This document shows, piece after piece, positions 21,865 to 31,963 of a stretch of 64,000 nt of DNA (position 1 is the first letter of the stretch; each line of letters opens with the position of its first letter). Position numbers and translations under genes: made by a program. A model generated the notes under the pieces. The model made no database searches. It was given only the letters and a program-made list of their open reading frames with translations, and was not told where the DNA came from. This DNA is from Cardiocondyla obscurior. Its lineage: Eukaryota > Arthropoda > Insecta > Hymenoptera > Formicidae. Location: positions 3,946,001 through 4,010,000 of the forward strand of contig NC_091864.1 in the NCBI RefSeq assembly GCF_019399895.1, read 5' to 3'.

Positions 21865-24800
21865 TCAATTTTCTCCCCCAAAAAAAAACAAACACGGCCC
21901 CCAAAATCTATTTAATTTCCCTTTCAAAATACGGAGCCAACCTATCCGCATGGACGACTTTTTCCTATGTTTAGGCGACTTCTGAATACAGAACACCACC
22001 TCCCCTAACTTTTTCAAAATCAAGTAAGGTCCTTCCCAATTACTTTGCAATTTAGGAGATTTACCTCTAACTCTACAAGGATTAAAAAACCAAACCTTCT
22101 GTCCCTCTTGGAATAAAACATCTCTAACATTCCTGTCATAAAACGCCTTAACACGAGAGGACTTAACCGCCATCTTCCTCCTGACTTGAGAATGGATTTC
22201 ATCAAGCCTTTGTCTTAAACCCCTAACAAACTCTCCTTGAGAAGCTGAAAACTGAGAAGACTGAGGAGGCATTCCCCGCGTCAAATCTAACGGTAACCTC
22301 AAATCCCTGCCAAAACAAAGCTCCGCCGGAGAAACCTCAGTGACCTCATGCTTCGAAGACCTATAAGCTAACAAAAACATTGAAATCCAACGATCCCAAT
22401 CCTTTTGATTTTCTGAAACAAATTTTGAAAGATATTCCAAAACCGTACGATGCTGTCGCTCCACCTGCCCATCCGATTGTGGATGTAAAGCAGTAGTCCT
22501 AGTTTTCCTAATCCCCAAAAGATTCAACAACTCTTTCAAAAGACCGGACTCAAAGTTTCGTCCCTGATCTGTATGTATTTCCTCAGGAACTCCAAATCTT
22601 GAAATAATTTCTTTAACAAAAACTTCAGCTACCGTTCTTGCTCTAATATTCCTCACCGGAAATGCTTCCACCCATTTAGAAAAACAATCTACAATCACCA
22701 AAAGAAACCTATTCCCAGAAGAAGATATAGGAAAAGGACCAAGAACGTCCATCTGTAACCTCTGAAACGGAGATCCGACATTGTAAATTTGCAAAAGAGA
22801 TTTTCCTTTGCCGGAAGGTTCCTTCTTTGAACAACAAACCGAACACGAACGACACCAATCCTCTACATCTTGTTTGCAAGAAACCCAATAAAAACGCTTA
22901 TGAATTCTATCTAAAGTCTTATTGATTCCAAAGTGCCCAACCGAAGGAGAATCATGGGCATCAGCCAGAACCCCCTTAATCCGTTTACGAGGAACCACTA
23001 ACTGAAACAGCACCTTCTTTAAATTTGGAGCTATCCATTTCTTATAAAGAACTCCATTCTCTAAAACGAGGGAATTCCAATAAGAATTAAGAACCCTTCC
23101 CGTTGTATCTGAAGAAGAAAATTCCGAACGGGAAAGACGTTCCCCAGACTCTTTCGCCTGTATTAAAACATTAAGACTCGGATCCTCCCGCTGATCCCTC
23201 TTCTAAAGATCTAACTCCTCTTCTTGGAAGACTATTCGAGCCACAGTCTCCCCTCCTTCGGGAAGACTTTTTTGCTCAACCCTAAAACAATACCGACAGT
23301 TTTCCGCTTCACAAAGCCGTCTCGATAAACCATCGGCATTCCCATGAGAAGTCCCCTTCCTATAAGCAATTTCGAACTGAAATTGCTGTAATCTTTCTAC
23401 CCAGCGAGCTAACTGACCCTCGAGTTCCTTAAAAGACAAGAGCCACCTTAAAGAAATATGATCCGTGCGAATTAAAAATTTCCCTCCTAAAAGAAAATGA
23501 CGAAAAGATTTGACTGCATCTACAATAGCTAAAAGCTCGCGTCGAGTAACACAATAATTCCTTTCAGACTTCGATAAAACCCGACTGAAATACGCTATAA
23601 CTTTCTCCTCATCCCCTTGCTTCTGTGAAAGAACAGCCCCGATTCCTATTCCAGAAGCATCAGTATCTAAAATAAACTGACCTTCTTCCTTCGGGAACGC
23701 TAACACTGAAGGAGAAGTTAAGGCTCGCTTCAAGGATTCAAAAGCCTTCTGACAAACATTCGTCCAAGAAAATTTCACCAAATTTCCCGTCAAATAATGA
23801 AGTGGCTTCGCTATCGAAGAAAAACCTTTCACAAATCTCCGATAATACGAGCAAAAACCTAAGAAGCTTCTCAATTGCTTCTTCGTATGAGGAACTGGCC
23901 AATCTATTACTGCTGCTACTTTCTCCTGATCAGTAGCTACCCCTTCTGAAGAAACCACGTGACCTAAGTATTTAACTTTCCTACTGAAAAGAACACACTT
24001 CCCTGGTTTGATTTTTAAATTGAATTTTCTTAAACGAAGAAACACCTCATTAAGATTCTCCATAAGTCCTTCGAAACTTCTTCAAAAAACTATCACATCA
24101 TCCAAATACACAAAACAACTCTTAGAAAGAAGCCCTTCTAAAACCCTTTCCATAAATCGTTCAAAAGTTGCCGGAGCATTCGTGAGACCAAAAGGCATGA
24201 CAGTGAATTGCCAAAGTCCTTTTCCTATGGAAAAAGCCGTTTTCTCCTTGTCCCTTGGATCCATCCTGATTTGCCAATACCCACTCTTAAGATCAAGAGT
24301 AGCAAACCAGGAATTCCCAGCCAAACGATCTAAAATATCATCTATCCTCGGCAGAGAAAAAGAATCTTTTACCGTAACCGCATTAACTTTCCTATAATCG
24401 ACGCAGAATCTAATTGTCCCATCCTTCTTTTTAACTAAAACTGCTGGAGAAACCCAAGGACTTCGCGACTCCTCAATTACCCCACGGTTCTTCATGTCTT
24501 CGATAATCCCATCAACCTCAGCCCTCATTCGAAAAGGAATCCGACGAGGAACCTGTCTAATCGGAAAAGCGTCCGCTACATCAATCTTATGTCTCACTAA
24601 CTCGCAATTCCCTGCAACAATTTCCTCCGAAAATGTCCCTTGAAATTCTTTAAAGAATAAAGAAGCTACATTCTTCTGCTCATCATTTAATTCCTTCAAG
24701 CTTTCTTCAAAAAGCTTCTGAGGAAAAGAAGAATTCACCCCGGAAGTCTGTTCGACTCTGGCCACCCTCAAAGAATTCCGACAAGAACCAAAAGCTTCGT

Positions 24801-25196
24801 CAAAAATTTTAGAAAAACCAACCTTCCTCAGAAAATCCGCCCCGAGAAGGCAATCATCCGAAATCTCTGCTACAAACATGCTCATTTCAAGAGCAAACTT
24901 TCCTACCTCCATAAAAACTTTAGCTTCTCCTCTAATGGAAACATCCTCCCCTGTAGGATATCGAAATCTTAGCCCCTCTCTAAGCGATTGCAAAACTAAA
25001 TTCCCCTTTCCGAAAAACCTAGAACTCAAAATAGTAATATCAGAGCCCGTGTCAACCCTGAAATTACATTCCCTACCATTAATTTTCCCTACAAAACAAA
25101 AATCACGTGAAGAATAGCCGATTCTTCTGGAAAATAACTCTCTCGGGGCCCCCTTTACTTTAGCCGACCCCTTCCCCCCCCCCTCGAAGAGGTCGA
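21865..25196 (-). pseudogene. pol: gypsy pol: protease, reverse transcriptase, RNase H, integrase; two stops
   Basis: One minus-strand frame. Protease: FRVDTGSDITILSSRF (about 25,060). Reverse transcriptase: CVDYRKVNAVTVKDSF (24.4 kb) and CFVYLDDVIVF (24.09 kb). RNase H: QFILDTDASGIGIGAVLSQK and LIRTDHISLRWL (23.7-23.4 kb). Integrase: VGHFGINKTLDRIHKRF with CRSCSVCCSKKE (zinc finger, 22.9 kb), LQMDVLGPFPIS and HTDQGRNFES and GQVERQHRTV (catalytic D, D, E). TGA right after the RT motif (about 24,081) and TAG near 23,205 interrupt it; the frame is otherwise open. It overlaps or follows gag in a different frame, so translation would need a frameshift. Confidence 0.88.
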
Positions 25197-26258
25197 CTAT
25201 TCCGAGTTTCCCTTACGGGTAGGGCACTGATTTTGGAAGTGTCCTGGCTTCCCGCAAAGCCAACACTCTCCTCGAGCCCCTCCCTTCGTCTCCCGAGAAA
25301 ACTTATTCCCTTTATACTTCCTAGGATTTACCGAATTTTCCCCCTTTCCTTCGTTTTCCTTAACGTCCCCCCTGGACTTTTCCGAACGAAAAGAATTAAA
25401 ATTTCTAAAAGAACTCGCGCGCCCCTGAAAACCTGACACTCTCCTATCGAAAGATTCCCCGAAAATCGTCCCGATCACTTTCGATCTCTCGATCGCCTTC
25501 TTAAGTGAAGAGATTCCTTCTAATTGCAACGTTCTCTTAACCCTACCATCTAACAACGCAGAAATAAACTGAGCACAAGCGATCTTGTCCCGTACCTCAT
25601 AGGGACACTCAGGATAAGCTAATTGAGACAACCGCTCTAATTCCGTCCCAAAAGAAGCAAAGTCTTCCCCCTCCTTCTGTCTCCGATTTGTAAAAAGCGA
25701 ATAATAATTCTGAGAAGACCGCGGCTCCCCGAAACATAACTCGAGCTTTGCTCTTAGCTCCGCGTAACCCATGCCCTCGGAATCTTGAAAAGAACAGAGA
25801 ACCGAACGCGCTCTACCCCGAAGACAAGAAACAAGGGCAACAGTTCTCGCCTCCTGTCCCCACTGCTTCGCCCGAGCGATCAAATCAAATTGGGAAAAGA
25901 ACTCCCGCAACGGAACGGAACCGTCATATGTATCTAACTTTAGATTCAACCCGGACACGGAACGCGCGTCACCCTCAACCGGAGGGACATCCGGAACAAA
26001 ACTCGCGCCCCCCTCCGCCGGAAGAACACCGGAGACGCGCGAAAAATTATTGGAGGGACTTAGCTGCAATATTCGGCTCTGCATCCTCGTGATCGCATCA
26101 TCACGCAGACGAATCTCAGCCCGCAGACTCTCCTCCCTCTGTTCCTGCTCGACCCGCAGCTGACGCATCTCCTGGCGAAGCGACTCGAACGCCGCCGCCT
26201 CAGACGAAGCAGGATCCTCCTGACGGGATCGCCTCCTCTTCGCCGCATGCGTAGCCAT
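25197..26258 (-). CDS. gag: gypsy gag, 353 aa
   Basis: Structural protein that forms the particle shell and binds the element RNA. It has a coiled-coil-like N-terminus (LRQEMRQLRVEQEQREESLR), a capsid-like middle with LREFFSQFDLIARAKQWGQE, and a CCHC zinc knuckle near the C-terminus (CWLCGKPGHFQNQC). The ATG at 26,258 overlaps the last bases of the primer-binding site, an unusually short leader. The frame is intact. The neighbouring pol is damaged, so the gene may be expressed without a working enzyme set. Confidence 0.88.
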   Translation of the reverse strand: MATHAAKRRRSRQEDPASSEAAAFESLRQEMRQLRVEQEQREESLRAEIRLRDDAITRMQSRILQLSPSNNFSRVSGVLPAEGGASFVPDVPPVEGDARSVSGLNLKLDTYDGSVPLREFFSQFDLIARAKQWGQEARTVALVSCLRGRARSVLCSFQDSEGMGYAELRAKLELCFGEPRSSQNYYSLFTNRRQKEGEDFASFGTELERLSQLAYPECPYEVRDKIACAQFISALLDGRVKRTLQLEGISSLKKAIERSKVIGTIFGESFDRRVSGFQGRASSFRNFNSFRSEKSRGDVKENEGKGENSVNPRKYKGNKFSRETKGGARGECWLCGKPGHFQNQCPTRKGNSE

Positions 26259-26561
26259 CCCGGACGAGCCCCCAAAATGTTACGCCGGGAACGGGTCGGC
26301 GAACGTTTCCGCGTTCGCGTCTCTCACACACTCACACACACTAACTCGCGGCGCCTGAGCTCCGCGAAAGAAAGAGACGATTTATAAAAAGGAACGAACA
26401 GTTTAATTAGAGCATGCAAAGATACAGCGACTGCACCGATTCAAGGCACGGGCAGAACTGTCATTTAGTAAATAAATAATCTTCGTTCCCCTGGCAACGG
26501 GGGAACCGAGACTTTGGAGCGAGCCGGCAGCTTCACGCTGCTCCGTGTACCGGGCGTAACA

Positions 26562-26927
26562 ATATATATTACAAATAAAATAAAAACTTACGTTTTTTAA
26601 TTTTGCCGCATTTCTTTTCACCGGCGGCAATTCGCTGTTTATGAAGACAAATCGTTTCCCGTGGGTGCACAAGTTCATTCGTTTGTCTATAACGTATTCA
26701 CACTCGTTACCCACGGGATTTTTGGGAATAGAACGAGATGTTCTAACAACCGTTAATATTTCACCACGTTCGCTTTCACCACGTAAGCGATTGTTCAAAT
26801 ATATGCTAAATTGAGCTATATTGTTTTTTTGGTGTGTACCACACCACACACCGCCTGCACTGAATGGGGTACGATCTCCCAACTCGCGACGCGCAAGAAT
26901 ATGCAGTAGCGACGAACACTTTTCCAT
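26562..26927 (-). CDS. TIR-encoded Cys-containing protein (left copy), 3' end lost to gypsy
   Basis: Unassigned protein lying inside the Polinton terminal repeat. It begins MEKCSSLLHILARRELGD, with PFSAGGVWCGTH next, then an acidic/basic middle and YVIDKRMNLCTHGKRFVFIN. The right-hand copy at 43,168 is clearly the same gene. Here the stop is missing and the frame runs into the gypsy LTR at 26,561. AAAACGTAAGT near the end of both copies resembles a splice donor. A shorter relative in Polinton 2 (56,123-56,449) shares the L-x-RELG-x-TP motif. Function unknown; being in the repeat, it is normally present twice per element. Confidence 0.6.
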
Positions 26928-27210
26928 TTGAGAGAAATTAGACGTTACACTTGAAAAATCAGCATACGACTGACAGGCTACAGCTGTGAGCTCACTGCAG
27001 ACAGTCAGAAAGTAAAACAAAAGCATTTTTTTATCAACAGCGGTCCCGAAGGTGTGACATATACTCATGCGAATCTTTTTACAGCGTTTAGCACGTTTGA
27101 AACTTAAGATGCATTTTATCATGCAATGAGAGATTAAGAAATTATTTCATTTAAAAGATGTATCTCGAAAATGCGACATATACTTATGCAAATTTTTCTT
27201 ATAGCTACAC

Positions 27211-27630
27211 GTTTGAAATTCAAGATGCATTCTTGCACATGATGTGAAATTATTTTATATTAAAAATATAAATTTGCAAATATTTTTTTTTTATAAACAA
27301 TATATTTAATATAAACATTTTTTGAAATATAATATAAACATTTAAAACATATACTCATGCGAATCTTTCTTTGAAAATAAGAGCATTACAGACTGTCAGA
27401 AAGAAAACGAAAGCATTTTTTTATCATCTACTATCCTAAGGTGTGTGACATATACCCGTGCGAATCATTTAAGAAAAAAATGCTGTCAAATCAACACGTG
27501 TTAAAAAATGCATCAATATGCAAAAATGTATATATAAAGAGAGGCTGTGAGATGTAAAATCTATTTAGTCGCGAAACATTGTAGTTTGAGAACCATTTGT
27601 CGTGAAGTTTTTTTGTTTTTTGTTTAAAAA
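27211..27630 (+). promoter_or_regulatory. AT-rich leader with a TATA-like box
   Basis: A second, diverged copy of the inner repeat words (CAGAAAGAAAACGAAAGC, then GTGACATATACCCGTGCG) lies at 27,395-27,460. A TATATAAAG box is at about 27,529-27,537, roughly 95 bases before the ATG at 27,631. Nothing else is recognised. Confidence 0.4.
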
Positions 27631-27995
27631 ATGGGTGATTTATTTTATACCGATTGTTTGGAGAATCATATTGATGTGACATATCCAGCCATTGGGGTAA
27701 GTACTATTATGTAAAAAATACTAACTATTTTAATGAAAAAAATGTAGCATAAAATTATATTTTTTTACAGCGCATATACATAGACAGCGAACCATATCAT
27801 GAGGTGCAGATTAAGCACATTTTAAAACTAAAAATTCCACACGTACAGCCCGTAAGTCATTTTTTTTTTTACGTAAAATATATTTAAATAAAAAATGTAG
27901 AAATAAAATAATTTAAATTTTAATTTTAGGATTGGATTGATCCTGAAAAAATCTCCATAAAAGGATTTGTTAATATTAGAAAAAAAATGCCATAA
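27631..27995 (+). CDS. small unassigned protein, three predicted exons, 70 aa
   Basis: The frame MGDLFYTDCLENHIDVTYPA runs to a GTAAGTAC donor (exon 27,631-27,696). An intron ends in TTTTTTACAG and the next exon is 27,771-27,851 (RIYIDSEPYHEVQIKHILKL), ending at another GTAAGT. A third exon starts after AATTTTAG at 27,930 and stops at 27,995. Both introns are short (74 and 78 bases), have good splice signals and keep the frame. After the stop, another frame continues with YNKYIWMGPYEGGDVFGL to about 28,094, so the true end may have been lost by a one-base change in the A run at 27,980. Not recognised; it sits between the left repeat and the capsid-side gene cluster. Confidence 0.45.
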
Positions 27996-28199
27996 AAAAT
28001 GAGCGTCATCGCAATAAAGAATACAATAAATATATTTGGATGGGCCCTTATGAAGGTGGCGATGTCTTCGGGCTGCGCCGCATTTTTAATATCTAGGAGG
28101 ACATCGCCTTTACGCCGGAAAATTGGAATTAAGTAAAAATAAATAAATATATATTCTTAATATATATTATAATTGTATTTTTTTTAAATTATAATTATA

Positions 28200-28290
28200 T
28201 ATTTCAGCCCCAAAAAACATGATTTAAATTAAGATTAAGATTAAGATTAAGATTAAAAGTATATGTTTTAAATTAAGATTTAGATTAAGA
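28200..28290. repeat. AAGATT hexamer tandem repeat
   Basis: Several near-perfect AAGATT units, e.g. at 28,228-28,254, with a second block at 28,270-28,290 after a shared AAAAGTATATGTTTTAAA word. Confidence 0.6.
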
Positions 28291-28394
28291 TTAAAAATAT
28301 ATGTTTTAAATATTTTAATAATTATATATTTTATATATTTTATATATATTTGTTAAAAATAAAAAACATAATTTTACATAAAAAATAATTTTTA

Positions 28395-28735
28395 TTTTAA
28401 TCTTTACAACTTCTCCTGACGCTACAACCACTAATTGAATATTTTAAGGTGCTACACTTCGTCACCATCCGCTAACATAAATTTGTTTATTAAAATTTTT
28501 ACAACTCCTTTTGATGCTCTAGTTAAATATTTTTAAATACATTTTTGTAAAGCACAATGCGTAAAATGATTATTAATAGGATCTAAAATATTTTGTAAGA
28601 TTCGGCATCTTCATTATCTGCGTCTAAGGTTTCAATGATGCGGTCTTCTCTAACATCACCGTCAAGCATATCAGCCATGTACGTTTCTCATATCCTTTGA
28701 TATAAGATGGCACACTTCATCGCCATCCCCGTTAA
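28395..28735 (-). repeat. two degenerate tandem copies of the 3' end of the next gene
   Basis: 28,472-28,706 repeats, at roughly 80% by eye, the C-terminal coding part of the 171-codon gene at 28,754 (for example GCGTCTAAGGTTTCAATGATG occurs in both). 28,395-28,470 is a shorter third copy. The shared link CACTTC-TC-CCATCC lies at each junction, so the unit of about 265 bases was duplicated head to tail. Neither extra copy is open. Confidence 0.7.
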
Positions 28736-28753
28736 CATAAATTTTTTTAATCT

Positions 28754-29269
28754 TTATAATTCCTTTTGACGCTGCGACCACCGGTTGAATATTTTAAATA
28801 CATTCTGTAAAGCGCAATGCGTAAGATGATTTCCACATCGCACAGTATTAATAGTATCTAAAATATTTAAAGATTCAATATCTTCATAATCAGCGTCTAA
28901 GGTTTCAATGATGTAATTTTCTCTAACATCGTCGTCGAGCATATCAGCCAACCATGCACATTTCTCATATCCTTTGACATATATAAGACGTGACACTTCA
29001 TCACCATCTACACCTGTTACAGCTGTTGTAATTAATTGTTTTGCCATGTTGTATGGCACGGTTCCTTCTTCCCACGACAATGTATGATGATATTTTATTG
29101 TCCAAGAAATGCATGACTTTTCAGATTGTGCCAAAAAATTCCATGGCACTGGATTTTTAAAGATGTAATGAGTTAGAACAGTACCCTTTCTTAGCACTGC
29201 AACTTTTTTTATAATAAATCGCCGTCCAATATTAAAACCTTGAAGATCAACAAACGTTGGCGCAATCAT
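28754..29269 (-). CDS. unassigned Polinton protein, 171 aa
   Basis: Intact frame starting MIAPTFVDLQGFNIGRRF. No transmembrane segment or metal-binding motif; the middle holds SWEEGTVPYNMAKQL and the C-terminal third is acidic (LDADYEDIESLNILD). It follows the major capsid gene on the same strand, about 85 bases downstream, so it is probably in the late, capsid-side transcription unit. I do not recognise the family. Its 3' end has been tandemly duplicated downstream. Confidence 0.6.
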   Translation of the reverse strand: MIAPTFVDLQGFNIGRRFIIKKVAVLRKGTVLTHYIFKNPVPWNFLAQSEKSCISWTIKYHHTLSWEEGTVPYNMAKQLITTAVTGVDGDEVSRLIYVKGYEKCAWLADMLDDDVRENYIIETLDADYEDIESLNILDTINTVRCGNHLTHCALQNVFKIFNRWSQRQKEL

Positions 29270-29353
29270 GATGAACGCGTGTTTGAAACAATAATGATGT
29301 GTAGATAAAATTGTTTCTTTATATATGATAAAAACTGCTGATATAGCAATTTT

Positions 29354-30555
29354 TTATAAGACCTTGCGCACAACGTTAGACAGTGGACTATATTCAACTA
29401 TGCGATTGTGTAAAATAAGACAATACGTGGTTGTATTTGCAGGAACATTTTCCTTGCAATCAAATTCTAATCGCACGTCTACAGTGGCGTTTTTGATTGA
29501 CTCGTTTTGTCGAGAGCAATCGATAACAACAAATGGTCCATATGATAGAAATGCTGCTACATTGCAAAAAGCCTCATAAGAACTGTTGCCATAATAAGCT
29601 TTACGAAAACGTATATACATATCATAAAGAATGGCGTATCTTTTTTTGTCAAAATCTAAATTCAGATCATCATATGGATAATATTCAGAGTTAAGAAAAA
29701 GTTTCACATTTGTTAATTTACAATCATCAAAAATGGTTGATTTTTTAGATATAACGTTTTTGCGATCGGTTTGCAGAGCAAAGATAACGTATCGAGGTTT
29801 TTCAAGTTGCGTTGCAGCCTTGACGGCCCAAGAATGTTTTGTTGTACTCTGCAAAAGAGGATATTCATACAAATCCCACGAGCGAAAAGTCATGCTTAAA
29901 TATCGCCCACTATCCAAAGTTCGCAGCATGGATAATTTTTGACCTCATTTAATATGACATGAGACATTCGCCACTGTATTTTATGCAATTCAATTTCTGG
30001 CTCTAATTTCGAATCTCCTATAATGGAATTATTATCATTGCGAGCGCGTATTAAAATTAATTCATGGCGAGCGTTGACAACCACTCGTTTATAATCTTCA
30101 CAGAAACCTAACAATATACTGAGGGGTACACAAAAATTAAAGAATCCTTCTGACGTAGTTGATGTTTCACTCCATCCAGCATTTTGCAGCATCACAGCAT
30201 TATCAGATGTTAGCGATATATAATTTTTAAGAGTGCTCGTTATTCCAACGTTTCTGTTGCGATCAATTTCTACACCATTGAGTTCATAACGGATTTCATT
30301 GAACATAAATGCTACACAATTATTTCCTAGCGCAGCTGTTAACTTATCGTCAGGTTTTTTTATTTTTATTTTTCCCTCAATATAGAGAAAACTGTCACAT
30401 GGCAACGTATACAAATCCTGTTGTTGTATTGGTATCCGTATTTCATCACTATATCCAAACATTGTGTTAGCATATGGGTTGTACGTATGAGTTTCAATTT
30501 TAACAATACTATTGTCAAAGATCGGCTTATCATCAATAATCAATATATCAGCCAT
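29354..30555 (-). pseudogene. major capsid protein (double jelly-roll), frameshifted
   Basis: Polinton/adintovirus hexon-like shell protein. The first part (30,555-29,896, 219 codons) starts MADILIIDDKPIFDNSIVKI and has FMFNEIRYELNGVEIDRNRN and TSTLKNYISL, typical of insect Polinton MCPs. The second part (29,929-29,354) is in another frame with RSWDLYEYPLLQSTTKHSW and TQLEKPRYVIFALQTDRKN. The two frames overlap at 29,896-29,929, so a single small insertion or deletion there separates N- and C-terminal jelly rolls. Combined length is near 400 residues, slightly short for the family. No complete capsid protein can be made from this copy unless the break is a sequencing error. Confidence 0.85.
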
Positions 30556-30707
30556 TTTTAGATGTTACACACAATGAAACCCAGTGATTTTAAAAATTCT
30601 ACGTTTGATGTAGTAAGTTTTTTCTTCAATAATTGAACCCCTTTGGTGGAAGCTGTGTATTTAGTTTGTCTCACGTTCGACGTTTTATTCAAAACGAGCA
30701 TCTCACA

Positions 30708-31463
30708 CTAAAGTCGTCTCCGCACATGCAGTCTCACGGTAATTTCTTCGCCACGAAAATCAAGCAATCGTCCGTTCTGATCTACAATGCGAATCGTCAA
30801 ATCAGTAACGCTTTGTACGACGACTGGAAGGTAAATGATCTGTGTTGGAGTTTCAGATATCTTATATCCAGGTGGAACCTTAGGTGAAAATTCATGTATT
30901 GTATGTACACGTTTTCCATTACTGTATGCACCCCCCGTTACACTGCATTCAATGCGAATAACATTTACATTGATAATTTGTATCGGTGCGTCCGATTCAT
31001 GCCAACGTAACGGCTCGAGTATGCGATCTGATGAAAATCCTAACAACGATCCAATGTTGCATGGTTTGGTGAAATTTATTTGATAAATACACTTAATCTC
31101 GCTTTTCATCGTATTGTTATTAGCTTTAATCGTTAAAGGATAATCTTTTTCATCATTACCATATGAAATCATGTTCTTTGTAACATCATTGATATGAAGC
31201 TCGTCGAGCGTACGTTTTAGATATTCGGCAATATCGCACAGTTCATACGAGCCGTCGGGAATGGTAATACTTTCTCCATCATTATCATCATCAGCATTAT
31301 CGAAATAGAATGTATTATTTGATGAGTTTACATTAGAAATTGTAAAATACGTTTCAAAATCAGCCAGCCCGAGTTCATATTCTCCATCGCTTAAATCTAT
31401 AGCGGGAAAGTAGCTCACCGCGAGGATACTACTTTTGCCCGATAACGTGAGCGTCAGCGACAT
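30708..31463 (-). CDS. minor capsid (penton-like) protein, 251 aa
   Basis: Single-jelly-roll vertex protein of Polintons, by position and sequence. It starts MSLTLTLSGKSSILAVSYFP and has LGLADFETYFTISNVNSSNN, then ITIPDGSYELCDIAEYLK, and ends in a basic tail VRLHVRRRL. The intact frame is about 150 bases upstream of the major capsid gene on the same strand. The N-terminal pattern of a short strand, an FETY-like motif and a GSY motif is the usual one for this protein in insect elements. Family assignment is from recognition, without a structure comparison. Confidence 0.75.
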   Translation of the reverse strand: MSLTLTLSGKSSILAVSYFPAIDLSDGEYELGLADFETYFTISNVNSSNNTFYFDNADDDNDGESITIPDGSYELCDIAEYLKRTLDELHINDVTKNMISYGNDEKDYPLTIKANNNTMKSEIKCIYQINFTKPCNIGSLLGFSSDRILEPLRWHESDAPIQIINVNVIRIECSVTGGAYSNGKRVHTIHEFSPKVPPGYKISETPTQIIYLPVVVQSVTDLTIRIVDQNGRLLDFRGEEITVRLHVRRRL

Positions 31464-31477
31464 GTTTGATACTGAGT

Positions 31478-31963
31478 TTACAGCGCATAATGTTTGTTCT
31501 TAAATTGTGTATCAATCGTCTGTAGAAACTGTAGACACAATTGCCCACAGTTGTTTTGATTATATCGTTGATATGGTAAGCGATTATATTCAATTCGTGT
31601 TGCATCATTCCCCAGATATCGAGCAAGTTCTTGTGGTGGTTGAAGATTACCAAAACTATCAAAATACATAGCGCGATTTCCTCTTTTCGCATATGCCACC
31701 CAGTGGGTACCTAATCCTTCAACTTTATCTAAATTCACAATACCGCTCTCGTTTTGATGTATTCCCCCAATCGGTAAAGTATCACGCATAAAAACGCCTC
31801 TAAAATATGGAATGCGCATGTGTTTCGCTAATTGTCGCAACTGTATATCGGTAGTAGCACCTTTGGGAAGTTTTAACGTCTCATCGGCGTTTTTTTTTTC
31901 CTTTCTTATTTCTATTATTTTTTCGAACTCCACCACCACGTTTGTATGGAGCGAGATAAACAC
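31478..31963 (-). CDS. adenovirus-type cysteine protease, start uncertain
   Basis: Maturation protease of the Polinton particle (ULP1/adenain fold). Catalytic residues are visible: His in LGTHWVAYAKR, Asp in MYFDSFGNLQPP, Gln/Cys in NNCGQLCLQFLQ. Upstream TTDIQLRQLAKHMRIPYFRG matches the usual N-terminal helix. The open frame reaches 31,963 but has no ATG before codon 49 (31,819), which would remove part of the fold. The upstream PLA2 gene ends at 31,881, so translation may start at a non-ATG codon, or the original ATG has been lost. Otherwise undamaged. Confidence 0.8.
   Translation of the reverse strand: MFISLHTNVVVEFEKIIEIRKEKKNADETLKLPKGATTDIQLRQLAKHMRIPYFRGVFMRDTLPIGGIHQNESGIVNLDKVEGLGTHWVAYAKRGNRAMYFDSFGNLQPPQELARYLGNDATRIEYNRLPYQRYNQNNCGQLCLQFLQTIDTQFKNKHYAL

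Larger units (their letters stand above)
21132..26561 (-). mobile_element. Ty3/gypsy LTR retrotransposon, very recent, in the Polinton repeat
   Basis: LTRs of 284 bp at 21,132-21,415 and 26,278-26,561, starting TGTTACGCCGGG and ending GGGCGTAACA, differ at one base that I can find. ATAT flanks both sides. On the minus strand the primer site TGGGGGCTCGTCCGGGAT (26,274-26,257) matches the 3' end expected of tRNA-Pro, and a G-rich polypurine tract (21,436-21,416) precedes the 3' LTR. gag and pol follow in the usual order. Despite its youth, pol has two stop codons. Confidence 0.92.
20824..27210 (+). repeat. Polinton 1 left terminal inverted repeat (split by gypsy)
   Basis: Consists of 20,824-21,131 plus about 26,562-27,210, pairing with 43,796 back to about 42,885. 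It holds a terminal palindrome, the word CACCCCGCGCTAGCA, a small gene and an inner non-coding part. By eye the coding part is about three-quarters identical to the other repeat and the inner part well over 90%. The inner end near 27,210 is approximate. Confidence 0.85.

Noticed and set aside
21455..21904. 149-codon minus-strand open frame downstream of the gypsy integrase
   Set aside because: It is in the 3' untranslated part of the gypsy element next to the polypurine tract and has no domain; its composition is biased.
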